Program-made: the position numbers and the translations under genes
Part shown: positions 45,550-55,100 of the stretch, in pieces
Layout: every line of letters begins with the position of its first letter
Numbering within the stretch: the stretch's first letter is position 1
Notes under the pieces: generated by a model
The model's input: only the letters and a program-made list of their open reading frames with translations
The model's database searches: none
What the model was told of the DNA's origin: nothing
From: Undibacterium sp. Jales W-56
GTDB taxonomy: Bacteria; Pseudomonadota; Gammaproteobacteria; Burkholderiales; Burkholderiaceae_D
Direction of reading: 5' to 3'
Assembly (NCBI RefSeq): GCF_025548535.1
Contig: NZ_JAJLQW010000002.1
Location: forward strand, 248,001 to 312,000
Length of the DNA: 64,000 bases

Positions 45550-47622
45550 TCACCAGATCGTCACGCGCTTCGCTTCCGGGCGCAATGGCGATTTGCTGGC
45601 GCTACAGGAAAAGGCCTCGGTAAATTCCGGCATGTTGGCGATCGGTCCTATCACGCGGTATTTTTCCGGCGAATGGGGATTCGTTGCGATCTGCAAGCGC
45701 AAACTTTCATCGCGCATCTTGCCGCGGAAGCTCTGCGCATTCGCGACGAAATAACGCTGTTCCGGCGTCAAACCATCAATCTGCTCCGCCTGCGGTTTGC
45801 TTTTCAGCGCATTGCGCAAGGCTTGCAAAGCGATCTTGTCGCCGCCCAGATCGGCAATATTTTCACCTGCGGTCAGCTTGCCGTTGATATGCAATTGATC
45901 GATAGGATTAAATTCATCGAACTGCTTTTCGATACCGGCGACGCGTTTCAGGAAAGCCTTTTCATCGGCTTTAGTCCACCAGCTTTTTAAATTGCCGTCG
46001 GCGTCGTATTGACGACCCTCATCGTCAAATGCATGGGTCAACTCATGCCCGATGGTCGCACCGGTGTTGCCGTAATTTGCGGCCAGATCGGCTTTCACAT
46101 GGTAGAGCGGCGGTTGCAGGATACCGGCCGGGAACACCATCTCATTCATGGTCGGGTTGTAATACGCGTTCACCGTTTGCGGCGTCATGCCCCACTCATT
46201 GCGGTCAATCGGCTTGCCCAGCTTGGCGAGATTGCGTTTAAATTCAAACTCGGCAGCACGCATATTATTGGTGGCGTACGAAGTCGCATCGATTTTAAGT
46301 CGGCTGTAATCGCGCCATTGATCGGGGTAACCGATTTTGACGACGATGGTATCGAGCTTGCGATACGCCTGCTTCTTGGTTTCTGGCGACATCCATTCAA
46401 GCTTGCTGATACTGTCGCGCATCGCCAGCTTGATGTTGTCCACCATCTCCAGCACGCCAGCCTTGGCTTCGGGACCGAAGAACTGCGCCACATACAGTTC
46501 CCCCAAGGCTTCACCGACATTCGCATCCAGGGTGCTCAGGACGCGTTTCCAGCGCGGTTGCAATTCTTTGGTGCCGGCCAGTGTGCGTCCATAGAAATCG
46601 AAATTCGCATTCACAAATGCGGACGACAAATCCTTGGAACGGGCATTCACCAATTGCCAGCGCAGATAGGTTTTCCATTGCGGCAGCGGCAGCGTGTTGA
46701 GCATCTGCCCCGCCTCGGCGATGAATTTAGGCTGGCCTACATTAAATTCGGCCGGATCGGCTAAACCGATATCCTTAAAATAGCTGGCCCACGTGGTATG
46801 CGCATCGAGCCTGGCTAAGCCGGTCAAATTCAATAAATGGTAAGACGCTTGCGGATCACGCAAGGCAACCTTGCTCATCGAGGCTTTTGCCAGTCGCGTT
46901 TCCAAGGCCAGCACCGCGGCGGCATTTTGTTTCGCCAGTTCCGGACTATCGCCGATCAAGGTAAACATATGCTCGACATGCTTCTGGTATTGCCTGCGTA
47001 TCTCCAGCGTCTTGGCATCGGTCTTCAGATAATAATCGCGATCCGGCAAACCCAAACCGCCCTGGACGATTTGCGGAATATAGCGCCTGGTATTTTTCGC
47101 GTCCTGATCGACATAAAAATTGAACAGCGATCCGACGCCGATCTGGTGCTGCCTGGCGATCACTGCCAGCAATTGGGCACGATCCGCGATCGCCTCGATG
47201 TGCGCCAATTCAGCAGCCAGGGGCTTTGCTCCGGCGGCTTCTATGCTTGCTTCATCGATACCGCTCTGGTAGTAGGCGCCGACCAGTTGAGTCACCGCAT
47301 TTTTAGCCTTGCCGTCGGCATTTGCCGATGCTGCAGCTTCTGCGATCGCCTTCAATGCCAGCAGGTTGCGCTCGGTGACTTCGTCATACGCGGTATAGCG
47401 CGCACGATCCGAGGGGATCGCATTATTCGCCAGCCAGGTACCGTTCGAATATTCAAAAAAATGCGTGCAGGGATCGAACTTCTTGTCCATGGTCTGGGCT
47501 TCCAGTACCAGGCCATTGCTGGCCGCTTCGGCATGCGCGCCGGACATGGCGGCTACACATAAGGACACGGCCAGTACGCTGCGACGCAAGAGCATGGCAT
47601 GGTGGTGGATTATTTTTTTCAT
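45550..47622 (-). CDS. M13-family (neprilysin/PepO-type) metalloendopeptidase
   Basis: A 690-residue secreted zinc peptidase. The signal peptide ends near GAHAEA (residue 33). The M13 N-terminal domain spans about 50-430 and the catalytic domain about 480-690, with zinc motif HELTHAF (about residue 524), the third ligand in ENIADLGG and the substrate motif NAYYNPTMNEMVFPAGI. GGAGAG precedes the ATG. It degrades peptides in the periplasm or outside. The CocE-type hydrolase gene lies upstream on the same strand, 64 nt away, so the two may be co-expressed. Confidence 0.95.
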   Translation of the reverse strand: MKKIIHHHAMLLRRSVLAVSLCVAAMSGAHAEAASNGLVLEAQTMDKKFDPCTHFFEYSNGTWLANNAIPSDRARYTAYDEVTERNLLALKAIAEAAASANADGKAKNAVTQLVGAYYQSGIDEASIEAAGAKPLAAELAHIEAIADRAQLLAVIARQHQIGVGSLFNFYVDQDAKNTRRYIPQIVQGGLGLPDRDYYLKTDAKTLEIRRQYQKHVEHMFTLIGDSPELAKQNAAAVLALETRLAKASMSKVALRDPQASYHLLNLTGLARLDAHTTWASYFKDIGLADPAEFNVGQPKFIAEAGQMLNTLPLPQWKTYLRWQLVNARSKDLSSAFVNANFDFYGRTLAGTKELQPRWKRVLSTLDANVGEALGELYVAQFFGPEAKAGVLEMVDNIKLAMRDSISKLEWMSPETKKQAYRKLDTIVVKIGYPDQWRDYSRLKIDATSYATNNMRAAEFEFKRNLAKLGKPIDRNEWGMTPQTVNAYYNPTMNEMVFPAGILQPPLYHVKADLAANYGNTGATIGHELTHAFDDEGRQYDADGNLKSWWTKADEKAFLKRVAGIEKQFDEFNPIDQLHINGKLTAGENIADLGGDKIALQALRNALKSKPQAEQIDGLTPEQRYFVANAQSFRGKMRDESLRLQIATNPHSPEKYRVIGPIANMPEFTEAFSCSASKSPLRPEAKRVTIW

Positions 47623-47686
47623 GATGATGGTCTCTCCGCTGTTGAAGGTTTGAAGATGGAATTTCTGGTACGTTGCTCAATAGTCG

Positions 47687-49699
47687 CTACTGCGTGCCTG
47701 GCAAAACCTGTAGCGCGATTCCTGAAAATTGTCCCGGCGCGTGGTAGACGCGCTGCGTCGCTTTTTGAAAATCTTCCGGTTTCGCTTCCGGAATTTCCAT
47801 GAATTTTTGCGGATTCAAATCGACTAATGGAAACCAGGAACTTTGTATCTGCACCATGATGCGATGACCACGGCGGAAGGTGTGATTGATATCCGGCATG
47901 CTGTAGTTCAGGCTCTCGACCTGGCCGGGCACGAACGGCAGCGGCTTCTCAAAGCCCTGGCGGAACTTGCCGCGCATCGGCTCTCCGCGCACCAATTGCT
48001 GATAACCGGCCATGCTCATGGATGGCGGCGGCACATCGTTGGCACGATTTCTGGGAGCCGCTGCCGACGGATACTCATTGGGATACACGTCGATCAATTT
48101 AACCACCCAGTCGGCATCGGTGCCGGAGGTGGAGACGAATAACTTCGGCGAGATTGCACCTACGACAGTCACGTCCTCTTCCAACACGTCCGTTTTGTAC
48201 ACCAGCACATCCGGACGGGTTGCGGCAAAACGCTGGTCAGCTACCGGATACTCTTGCGGCACTCCAATCGTTGTATAGCCGACGAAAGGTACCGGTTTTT
48301 TGGGATCGCTGACATATTCATCATAGTCCGGCGAGCCATCAGTGGCGGTGGTATTCGCCTTCGGCATGGTCCAGGACAAACTGCCATTCGCTCCCAGATA
48401 CAAGGTGCGCGCCTGCGCTTGTTGCGGCGGCCAGCTGGGGTAGCTGCGCCAGACGTTGATGCCGGTCTCGAATACCTGCGCTTCCGGCATCGCCTTACCG
48501 GTCACGCCTTTCAGGTGCTGCTCAAAAAACGGGAAGACGATATTTTTGCGGTAATAGTCGCCCGTTTTGACATCAAAAGTCACGTAGCCCAGGCTCTTTC
48601 CGTCAGCGCGCCCCCAGCCGCCATGCGCCCACGGCCCCATGACGATGCCGTTAAAAATACCTTTGTTATTTTTCTTGATGCTGCGATAGGTCGTCAGCGG
48701 ACCTTGCGGATCTTCGGCGTCATACCAGCCGCCTACGGTCAAAATGGCGGCGTGAATATTTTTCAGGTGCGGTGCGATATTGCGGGATTTCCAAAAATCA
48801 TCATAGGTCGTATGCAAGATGGTTGGCATCAGCAGTTCACGTTGTTTCTCGCTGAGCTGATTCGTGATGTTTTTCAATGACAGGTGCGACAAAAAATAGT
48901 CGTAGCCATTCTCAGTGCCGTAATCAAATTGCTCCCAGCGCCTGGGTAAATTAGTCGGATTTTTTTCGTTCGTAAAACTCGCATAAAACCCGAAGTTGGC
49001 CGCCAGCATGAATGCGCCGCCGTGATAGGAATCATCTCCCATATACAAATCGGTGACAGGCGCTTGCGGTGAAGCCGCTTTGATCGCCGGATGCGAATCA
49101 ATCACGCTCGCCGACGTATAAAAACCCGGATAAGAGATGCCCCAGATGCCGACTTTACCGTTATTGCCCGGGATATTTTTCAACAGCCATTCCACCGTGT
49201 CATGCATATCCTGGCTTTCGATGCCCTCGCCGGCAGCGCGGGCGGTCTTTTGATGCGGCGTCATCTCCTGCCACTTGCCTTCTGACATATAGCGGCCACG
49301 CACATCCTGATCCACAAAAATATAGCCGCTGGCATCGAACTCCTTGGAAGGCCCCAAAGAAGTGGGATAAAAACTGACGCCGTAATGCAATTCGCCCTGC
49401 TCATGCACGCCCGCGCTGTACGGCGTGCGCGTCATCAGGAAAGGATACGATTTACCCGTATCTTTGGGGACATACACGACGGTAAACAGCTTCACGCCGT
49501 CACGCATGGGAATGCGGTATTCGTACTTGGTGTAATTTTCACGGAAACCGGGTTTAGCTGCTTCGGCTGTTTCGGCCGGTTCGGCTTTCGCCATTTCTTG
49601 AGTACCGCCCTGGTCTGCAAAGGCAGCGCCGGACACCAGGCTTAAGGACAGCGGGAACGCCAGACAAATGGATTTGAACAAAGGAGGCAAACCTGGCAT
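47687..49699 (-). CDS. Secreted CocE/NonD-family hydrolase (X-Pro dipeptidyl-peptidase type)
   Basis: About 670 residues. MPGLPPLFKSICLAFPLSLS is taken as the start because it gives a clean signal peptide ending SGAAFADQ; the frame is open 28 codons further to 49783. The alpha/beta-hydrolase part carries the nucleophile elbow GISYPGF (about residue 188) and the His in PWAHGGWG. A C-terminal jelly-roll domain follows (VVGAISPKLFVSTSGTDADW). Relatives act as cocaine esterase, glutaryl-acylase or dipeptidyl-peptidase. With the M13 peptidase next door, a peptide substrate is plausible. Confidence 0.9.
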   Translation of the reverse strand: MPGLPPLFKSICLAFPLSLSLVSGAAFADQGGTQEMAKAEPAETAEAAKPGFRENYTKYEYRIPMRDGVKLFTVVYVPKDTGKSYPFLMTRTPYSAGVHEQGELHYGVSFYPTSLGPSKEFDASGYIFVDQDVRGRYMSEGKWQEMTPHQKTARAAGEGIESQDMHDTVEWLLKNIPGNNGKVGIWGISYPGFYTSASVIDSHPAIKAASPQAPVTDLYMGDDSYHGGAFMLAANFGFYASFTNEKNPTNLPRRWEQFDYGTENGYDYFLSHLSLKNITNQLSEKQRELLMPTILHTTYDDFWKSRNIAPHLKNIHAAILTVGGWYDAEDPQGPLTTYRSIKKNNKGIFNGIVMGPWAHGGWGRADGKSLGYVTFDVKTGDYYRKNIVFPFFEQHLKGVTGKAMPEAQVFETGINVWRSYPSWPPQQAQARTLYLGANGSLSWTMPKANTTATDGSPDYDEYVSDPKKPVPFVGYTTIGVPQEYPVADQRFAATRPDVLVYKTDVLEEDVTVVGAISPKLFVSTSGTDADWVVKLIDVYPNEYPSAAAPRNRANDVPPPSMSMAGYQQLVRGEPMRGKFRQGFEKPLPFVPGQVESLNYSMPDINHTFRRGHRIMVQIQSSWFPLVDLNPQKFMEIPEAKPEDFQKATQRVYHAPGQFSGIALQVLPGTQ

Positions 49700-49882
49700 A
49701 AAGACTTTCGGATACGATGGGGTGGTATGTTGAAACAGACCGTGGCGCTGTTTCCCAGAGATGGTTTTTGTAAAAACCGTCATTTCGACCAGTAATCTGG
49801 CAAAAAGTGCCAGAGTTTTGCTTTTTATTTCCTGTTATTTCCTATGCAAACCGGTTCGTTTAAGAAGCGGGGGAGCTCTTGA

Positions 49883-50392
49883 CTACTGAACGCTGAGCAG
49901 CTCGATATCGAAGATCAAGGCTGCATTGGGCGGAATCGCACCAGAACCAGTCGTGCCATAACCGAGATAACTGGGAATGATCAGGGTCCGTTTGCCGCCG
50001 ACTTTCATGCCTGTGACGCCCATGTCCCAGCCCTTAATCACCTGGCGCGCGCCCAGATGAAAAGGAAATGGCTGACCGCTGTCGCGTGAACTGTCAAATT
50101 TTGCGCCGCGCAAGTTCGGCGCTTTCGGGTTGTACAGCCAGCCGGTGTAATGGACTTCGACATGCGAGCCGTACACGGCTTCGGCACCGCTGCCGATCTG
50201 GCTGTCGTGCCTGATCAGCGATGTCACTTGTTCCGGCGCATTCGGCACCATCGTCAGACTGTCCGCTGCGGTATTGGCCGCATTCGGCACAGCATTGCGA
50301 AACTGGGCATGCGCTGCTGCACTCATTAAACCGACTGAGCAGGCGATCAAGATCGCCCGGACGACACTATCTGTATTGAGGCTGAACTTCAT
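49883..50392 (-). CDS. Secreted FKBP-type peptidyl-prolyl isomerase
   Basis: A 169-residue protein with a signal peptide (ending AAAHAQ, near residue 30) and one FKBP domain (about residues 60-169). Active-site stretches are VHYTGWLY, FDSSRDSGQPFPFHLG, VIKGWDMGVTGMKVGGKRTL and PPNAALIFDIELLSV. It catalyses cis-trans isomerisation of Xaa-Pro bonds in the periplasm. GGAGGAG lies upstream of the ATG. It is a single gene, divergent from pssA. Confidence 0.95.
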   Translation of the reverse strand: MKFSLNTDSVVRAILIACSVGLMSAAAHAQFRNAVPNAANTAADSLTMVPNAPEQVTSLIRHDSQIGSGAEAVYGSHVEVHYTGWLYNPKAPNLRGAKFDSSRDSGQPFPFHLGARQVIKGWDMGVTGMKVGGKRTLIIPSYLGYGTTGSGAIPPNAALIFDIELLSVQ

Positions 50393-50553
50393 GTGTTTTA
50401 CCTTGTCATTGGAGGAGGAATCAATTGGAAATCACGCTGGGCAAGATAATAATAGATTTGTCCGTCAATGTGGCAAATTGGCAAGGTTTCAAAGTCATTC
50501 TGACAAACTCCGGTGTTACCATCAGGCCTTCCCTATTTTGCATTTAACTTGAC

Positions 50554-51906
50554 ATGCCCCTGTTCACTTCCCGTCATGTGCTGGACCAATTACCGCTGAT
50601 CCCTTTGAGGGCAAGCTCGGTTTCAACTTTGCACAGCGCGGCTGCTTATCGGACCGAACTCCTGCAACACATTGCCGGAGCCAGACACCGCATCTATCTG
50701 TGCAGCCTCTACTTGCAGCATGATGAAGCCGGCGCAGAGATTCTGGCCGCGCTGCATGCGGCCAAAGCGCTACGTCCGGCGCTGGATATCCGCGTGCTGG
50801 TCGATTGGCATAGGGCGCAGCGCGGCCTGATCGGCGAGGCGAAACAAGCCGGCAAGCAGGCGGGCAATGCGGGCTGGTATCAAGATCAGGCCCGCTCACA
50901 GGCTACCGAAGTGCCGATTTACGGCGTCCCGGTGCAAACCCGCGAGCTATTCGGCGTCTTGCACCTGAAGGGTTTTGTGATTGATGATCTGGTCATCTAT
51001 AGCGGCGCGAGCCTGAACAATGTGTATTTGCATAAACAGGACAAGTACCGGCATGACCGTTATCTGCTATTACACAATAAAGTGCTTGCCGACAGCATGG
51101 TGCAGTTTATACGCGAGCATATTCTGGGGGCGGCGGCAGTGCATAAGCTGGACACGCCGCACATCCCGTCAACCCGCAGTATGCGGCGCGAGATTCATGA
51201 ATTCAGGGAGCAACTCAAGCGGGCGCGTTACGATGTGTTATCCAGCTCACCGAACACGCCACAATTAAGCGTGACGCCGCTGGTCGGCGTCGGGAAAAAC
51301 AATCCTTTAAACCGGGTGATCTGTCAGTTGCTGGCAGCCAGTCAGGAACAGATTACGATTTGCACCCCCTACTTCAATTTTCCGCTGGCCGTAACGCGGG
51401 AGATCAACCGGGCGCTGAAACGCGGCGTCAACATCGACATTATCGTCGGCGATAAAACCGCGAATGATTTCTATATTCCGCCCGAACAAAATTTTAAAGT
51501 GATCGGTGCACTCCCGTATTTGTACGAAACCAATTTACGCCGCTTTGCCAAAGCGCATCAGGCCGAACTGGGTACCCAGCTCAATCTGCATTTATGGAAA
51601 GACGGCGACAATACCTATCACCTGAAAGGCCTGTGGGTAGACCGGCATATCATGCTGCTAACGGGCAACAACCTGAATCCCCGGGCATTCCGTCTCGATC
51701 TCGAAAACGCCTTATTGATACAGGATCCGGAACAGGAACTGGCCGTGCAAAGACAGGAAGAGTTACGCCATATTTTTCAGCACACCAGGCCCATAGCCCA
51801 TTACAGCGCCATAGAAAAAACCTCGGACTACCCTGCGGCCGTGCGGCGTCTTCTCGGTCGCCTGAGCAGAACCCGGATGGACAGATTAGCCTACCGCGTG
51901 CTCTGA
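50554..51906 (+). CDS. pssA: CDP-diacylglycerol-serine O-phosphatidyltransferase (PLD-type PssA)
   Basis: A 450-residue phospholipase-D superfamily protein, the same length as E. coli PssA. Both HKD motifs are present: HLKGFVIDDLVIYSGASLNN (about residue 138) and HLKGLWVDRHIMLLTGNN (about 357), with the PssA-specific ENALLIQDPE near 390. It makes phosphatidylserine from CDP-diacylglycerol and serine at the inner face of the membrane. Betaproteobacteria more often carry the other, integral-membrane Pss type, so this copy could be additional. The stop overlaps the start of the acetyltransferase gene (TGATG). Confidence 0.92.
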   Translation: MPLFTSRHVLDQLPLIPLRASSVSTLHSAAAYRTELLQHIAGARHRIYLCSLYLQHDEAGAEILAALHAAKALRPALDIRVLVDWHRAQRGLIGEAKQAGKQAGNAGWYQDQARSQATEVPIYGVPVQTRELFGVLHLKGFVIDDLVIYSGASLNNVYLHKQDKYRHDRYLLLHNKVLADSMVQFIREHILGAAAVHKLDTPHIPSTRSMRREIHEFREQLKRARYDVLSSSPNTPQLSVTPLVGVGKNNPLNRVICQLLAASQEQITICTPYFNFPLAVTREINRALKRGVNIDIIVGDKTANDFYIPPEQNFKVIGALPYLYETNLRRFAKAHQAELGTQLNLHLWKDGDNTYHLKGLWVDRHIMLLTGNNLNPRAFRLDLENALLIQDPEQELAVQRQEELRHIFQHTRPIAHYSAIEKTSDYPAAVRRLLGRLSRTRMDRLAYRVL

Positions 51907-52442
51907 TGATGAAGGTCTTGAATCTATTCAATCCACGATTGCCGTCGCATCTCGCTACGCGCAAACTAGCGAAACAGCTTTGCAGGCAAATCAATGCGAT
52001 TCCGGTGCAACAACTCAAACAAAGACAGCCCTTGTATCAGCAATTATTTGGCGCTGTTTCTTCTGCATTTATCGAACCGGATTTCTTTTGCGATTATGGC
52101 AAAAACATCTTCATCGGCGAAGATTTTTTCGCGAATCATCATTGCGTGATGCTCGATGCCGCCGCAATTCATATCGGCGCGCGCGTCTTGCTTGGACCTG
52201 CCGTGCATTTATATACGACCACCCATCCGATAGACGCCAAAGAACGTGCCGCAGGGATGCAGATGATTGCCCCGATCAGGCTGGAGGATGATTGCTGGAT
52301 AGGCGGACATAGCGTCGTCATGCCCGGCATCAGCATCGGGGCACGATCGGTGATCGGCGCCGGCAGCGTCGTCACACAGGATATTCCGCCGGATGTCGTG
52401 GCAGCGGGCAATCCATGTCGTGTCATCAGATCAATTAGCTAG
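51906..52442 (+). CDS. Left-handed beta-helix O-acetyltransferase (Maa/LacA-like)
   Basis: A 178-residue protein starting at the ATG that overlaps the pssA stop. An N-terminal Maa-type helical region (about 10-50) is followed by hexapeptide repeats: DFFCDYGKNIFIGEDFFANH, then LLGPAVHLYTTTHP with the catalytic His, and a closing coil ISIGARSVIGAGSVVTQDIP. It transfers acetyl from acetyl-CoA to a sugar or similar hydroxyl. The coupling to pssA suggests an envelope-related acceptor, but maltose/galactoside-type acetylation is the family norm. Confidence 0.88.
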   Translation: MMKVLNLFNPRLPSHLATRKLAKQLCRQINAIPVQQLKQRQPLYQQLFGAVSSAFIEPDFFCDYGKNIFIGEDFFANHHCVMLDAAAIHIGARVLLGPAVHLYTTTHPIDAKERAAGMQMIAPIRLEDDCWIGGHSVVMPGISIGARSVIGAGSVVTQDIPPDVVAAGNPCRVIRSIS

Positions 52443-52491
52443 GGCCTGTTAACATGTAAATCGGTGTCGCCTAAAAAAGAATAATTTCTCG

Positions 52492-52557
52492 ATTCCGCAA
52501 TACTGGTGAGGCTTACAGCCTGATTTCGGCCTGCGAGCCGCACCAGTATTGCGGAAT
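52492..52557. repeat. 17-bp perfect inverted repeat between convergent genes
   Basis: ATTCCGCAATACTGGTG and CACCAGTATTGCGGAAT are exact complements, 32 nt apart; the loop itself contains AGGCT/AGCCT and a GGCCTGCGAGCC stretch. It lies between the acetyltransferase and the RNA helicase. It could be a two-way transcription stop without T-tracts or a member of a repeat family. Confidence 0.6.
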
Positions 52558-52589
52558 GATTTTTGAAAAATTCTAAAAACGCTTTGAGA

Positions 52590-53864
52590 TCATTCAGATT
52601 TTGCAGCAAGAGCACGCAACTTATCTTTTTTGCTCGGACGCTTACCCTTGATGCCGCCATTCGGGTCGCTTACCGCAACCGCCATGCCGGCAGTTGATGC
52701 AGCGGCCTCGAATGCTGGCTCAAAACCCGGAATCTGCTCGCGCGCCACTCTGAGTTGATGGCGCTGCTCTATCAAACGGAAATGCGCTTCATTGGCGCTG
52801 TCTGCACATATAAAACTAATCGCAAGGCCAGATTCGCCGGCTCTGCCGGTGCGTCCGATACGGTGGGTATAGTCGTCACTGGAACGGGGCAAATCGTAAT
52901 TCACCACCACCGGCAGCTGGCTGACGTCGATACCGCGTGCGGCGACATCGGTAGCGATGACGACTTTCAGGCGAGATGCCTTGAAATCACTAAGCACCTG
53001 ACTGCGCTTGCCCTGGCTTTGCTCGCCATGAAAGGCTTCGGCATTGATATCGGCACGGCGCAGTTTGGTCGAGATCAGGTCGGCGGCATATTTGGTTGCG
53101 ACAAATACCAGCACGCGCGACCATTTTTCAGTGCTGATCAAATGCCGCAATAATTGGGTACGCTGTCTGGCATCGACGACGATCGCCCGCTGCACAATAT
53201 CCGGCGCACTTTCCGCCGTCGTTGCGATCGCTATCTGGACAGGGTCATGCAGCATACTGGTCGCCAGTGCGTCGACTTGCGGCGAAAAAGTCGCCGAGAA
53301 AAACAGATTCTGTCTTTGCAGCGGCAACATGCTCAGCACGCGGCTCAATTCATCAGCGAAGCCCAATTCAAGCAAACGGTCTGCCTCATCCAGGACCAGA
53401 CTGCGCACCGACGAGAGTTGCAACGCATTGTGCGACACCAGGTCGAGCAAGCGGCCCGGTGTCGCAATCACGATATCGGCACCGCCGCGTAAATGCATCA
53501 TCTGCGGATTAATCGAGATGCCGCCAAACAGCACCGCCAGTTTGACCGGCTGCGGCAAGTGCTGCCCAAGAATGCGCAAAGTCTCACCGACTTGCGTTGC
53601 CAGTTCGCGGGTCGGCACCAGGATCAATATCTGCACCGCTCTTGTTTCGCCGCGCGCGCCACGCGGCTTAATCGTTAAAGTTTGCAGCAGAGGCAGGCAA
53701 AAAGCAGCCGTCTTGCCGGACCCCGTCTGCGCAGAGGCCAGCACATCGCGCCCGGCTAAAATCGCAGGAATCGCCGCACTCTGGACCGGCGTCGGCTCAC
53801 TATAAGCGCGCTCCTGCACAGCATTGATGAGCGGAGCAGATAAACCGAGTGAAGAAAATGACAT
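52590..53864 (-). CDS. DEAD-box ATP-dependent RNA helicase, RhlE-like
   Basis: A 424-residue helicase with all core motifs: Q motif (YSEPTPVQSAAIP), motif I (ASAQTGSGKTAA), Ia PTRELATQ, motif II DEADR, motif III SAT, motif V VATDVAARGID and motif VI HRIGRTGRAG. Core residues 1-370 are followed by a short basic tail (GKRPSKKDKLRALAAKSE) that probably binds RNA. The length and the compact tail fit RhlE rather than DbpA or DeaD. It remodels rRNA or mRNA in the cytoplasm. A second helicase (DbpA) lies at 61.8 kb. Confidence 0.92.
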   Translation of the reverse strand: MSFSSLGLSAPLINAVQERAYSEPTPVQSAAIPAILAGRDVLASAQTGSGKTAAFCLPLLQTLTIKPRGARGETRAVQILILVPTRELATQVGETLRILGQHLPQPVKLAVLFGGISINPQMMHLRGGADIVIATPGRLLDLVSHNALQLSSVRSLVLDEADRLLELGFADELSRVLSMLPLQRQNLFFSATFSPQVDALATSMLHDPVQIAIATTAESAPDIVQRAIVVDARQRTQLLRHLISTEKWSRVLVFVATKYAADLISTKLRRADINAEAFHGEQSQGKRSQVLSDFKASRLKVVIATDVAARGIDVSQLPVVVNYDLPRSSDDYTHRIGRTGRAGESGLAISFICADSANEAHFRLIEQRHQLRVAREQIPGFEPAFEAAASTAGMAVAVSDPNGGIKGKRPSKKDKLRALAAKSE

Positions 53865-54011
53865 AGCTGATATACCGAAAAGAGGTGAGACAAAACAGCA
53901 AGCTGTTGTTTGCGGGGAAGAGCATAAACGCTGGAATTATGTTAATCGTTTTGCTGCCGAACTTTAGATGACTGCGACTGATGCCATCGGCATCGGCCGC
54001 TCCGGTCTTTT

Positions 54012-54665
54012 TCAACTTTCTGTTGTATTGCCAGGCGCTTGGTTCATCAAGGCTTCCAGCTTTTGCAAAAACAGATGCACATGATAGCCATCAACCAAAG
54101 CGTGATTAACAAAAACGGCGACTGGCATCATTAATTTACCGTCTTGTTGAACATATTTTCCGACCGAGATTTTTGGCACGCTGTCTTTTTCTTTGAACTG
54201 CCTGGCATGCGTCAAGCCGGTGAAGCTAATCCAGGGCATCGCAGAAAAATGAATCACGTCATTATCAATCTGGCCGGCATTAAAACCTAATCCGCTCGAC
54301 TGCCTGACTCTATCCATCGCTGCCTGTGCACCCGATACAAAACCATGGAAAGACGGATCAAACGGGAAATCACAAAAGGCAAACGTATGGTCATCCCGCT
54401 GGACGGTCGCAGATGCGTTGATTCTTGCGTAATCGACGACCTGCCCGTCTTCGATCCGATAACGCATGGCATCCGTCTGATTGACGGCGTTCAGTACCTG
54501 GTACAGATAAAACAGAAAGAACGAGTGCTGCTGCTGTTTGCAATATTGATAGGCCCAGGTGCAATCCACATTAGCCACGATGCCGTGGAAAGGTTCTTCA
54601 AATTGCGAGAAATAGGCAAAATGCTCGCGCCGCTTCCAGGTGGCGAGATCCAGAATTGTCTTCAT
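54012..54665 (-). CDS. Chloramphenicol acetyltransferase-like (CatA-type) protein
   Basis: A 217-residue protein from MKTILDLATWKRREHFAYFS; a longer open frame upstream overlaps the next gene and is not family-like. The type A CAT fold is visible over its whole length (CAT is about 219). The catalytic region is VFVNHALVDGYHV with His188 and Asp192, where CatA has HHxxxDG; the first His is replaced by Asn. FSAMPWISFTG is also shared. Such chromosomal relatives may acetylate chloramphenicol or another hydroxyl compound; resistance is not shown by sequence. It is one base after the stop of a 74-residue gene, so the two are coupled. Confidence 0.87.
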   Translation of the reverse strand: MKTILDLATWKRREHFAYFSQFEEPFHGIVANVDCTWAYQYCKQQQHSFFLFYLYQVLNAVNQTDAMRYRIEDGQVVDYARINASATVQRDDHTFAFCDFPFDPSFHGFVSGAQAAMDRVRQSSGLGFNAGQIDNDVIHFSAMPWISFTGLTHARQFKEKDSVPKISVGKYVQQDGKLMMPVAVFVNHALVDGYHVHLFLQKLEALMNQAPGNTTES

Positions 54666-54666
54666 A

Positions 54667-54891
54667 TTATTTGCGATAGATTTCCGGACGCGATTTGTTT
54701 CTTTGTTCGAATACCGTTTTGGCGTCCTGCACAGCACGTTCCTGAGTACGCATCTCCGGATGATCGTCGTGCAAACTGAAGTAGTCGGCGGCCTGAGCAC
54801 GCATCACATATTTGATCGCTGCCTGATCGCTGAGATCATACATCTCGGTCATCAGGGTGGTGACTTCATCTAAATATTCTTCGTAGGTCAT
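54667..54891 (-). CDS. Hypothetical small acidic protein upstream of the CAT-like gene
   Basis: A 74-residue protein I do not recognise. It is almost fully helical, with an acidic N-half (MTYEEYLDEVTTLMTEMYDL) and a basic C-half (FEQRNKSRPEIYRK). AAGGAATC precedes the ATG. Its stop lies one base before the CAT-like start, so translational coupling is very likely. A partner or regulator of the acetyltransferase is possible. Confidence 0.7.
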   Translation of the reverse strand: MTYEEYLDEVTTLMTEMYDLSDQAAIKYVMRAQAADYFSLHDDHPEMRTQERAVQDAKTVFEQRNKSRPEIYRK

Positions 54892-55100
54892 GATGATTCC
54901 TTAGGTTGTTGGCGAGTCGACCGGGACTCTTTTTTGGTTTTGCTTTGCCTTGCTTCTGCCGCGCTTTAACGCTGCCTTAAATGACGGCGGCAACAGCGTT
55001 TCGTATTTCCGGTTCAATGGTAACAAGCCGTTATTCGCTCTGCACGAAGGCTGATTTCAGCCTACACTTGTGATGTTATCTAGTTTTATTGAAGAGCCTC

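Noticed and set aside
54911..54935. Short GAGTC/GACTC stem followed by T-run on the plus strand
   Set aside because: No plus-strand gene ends before it; probably chance in the promoter region of the minus-strand gene.
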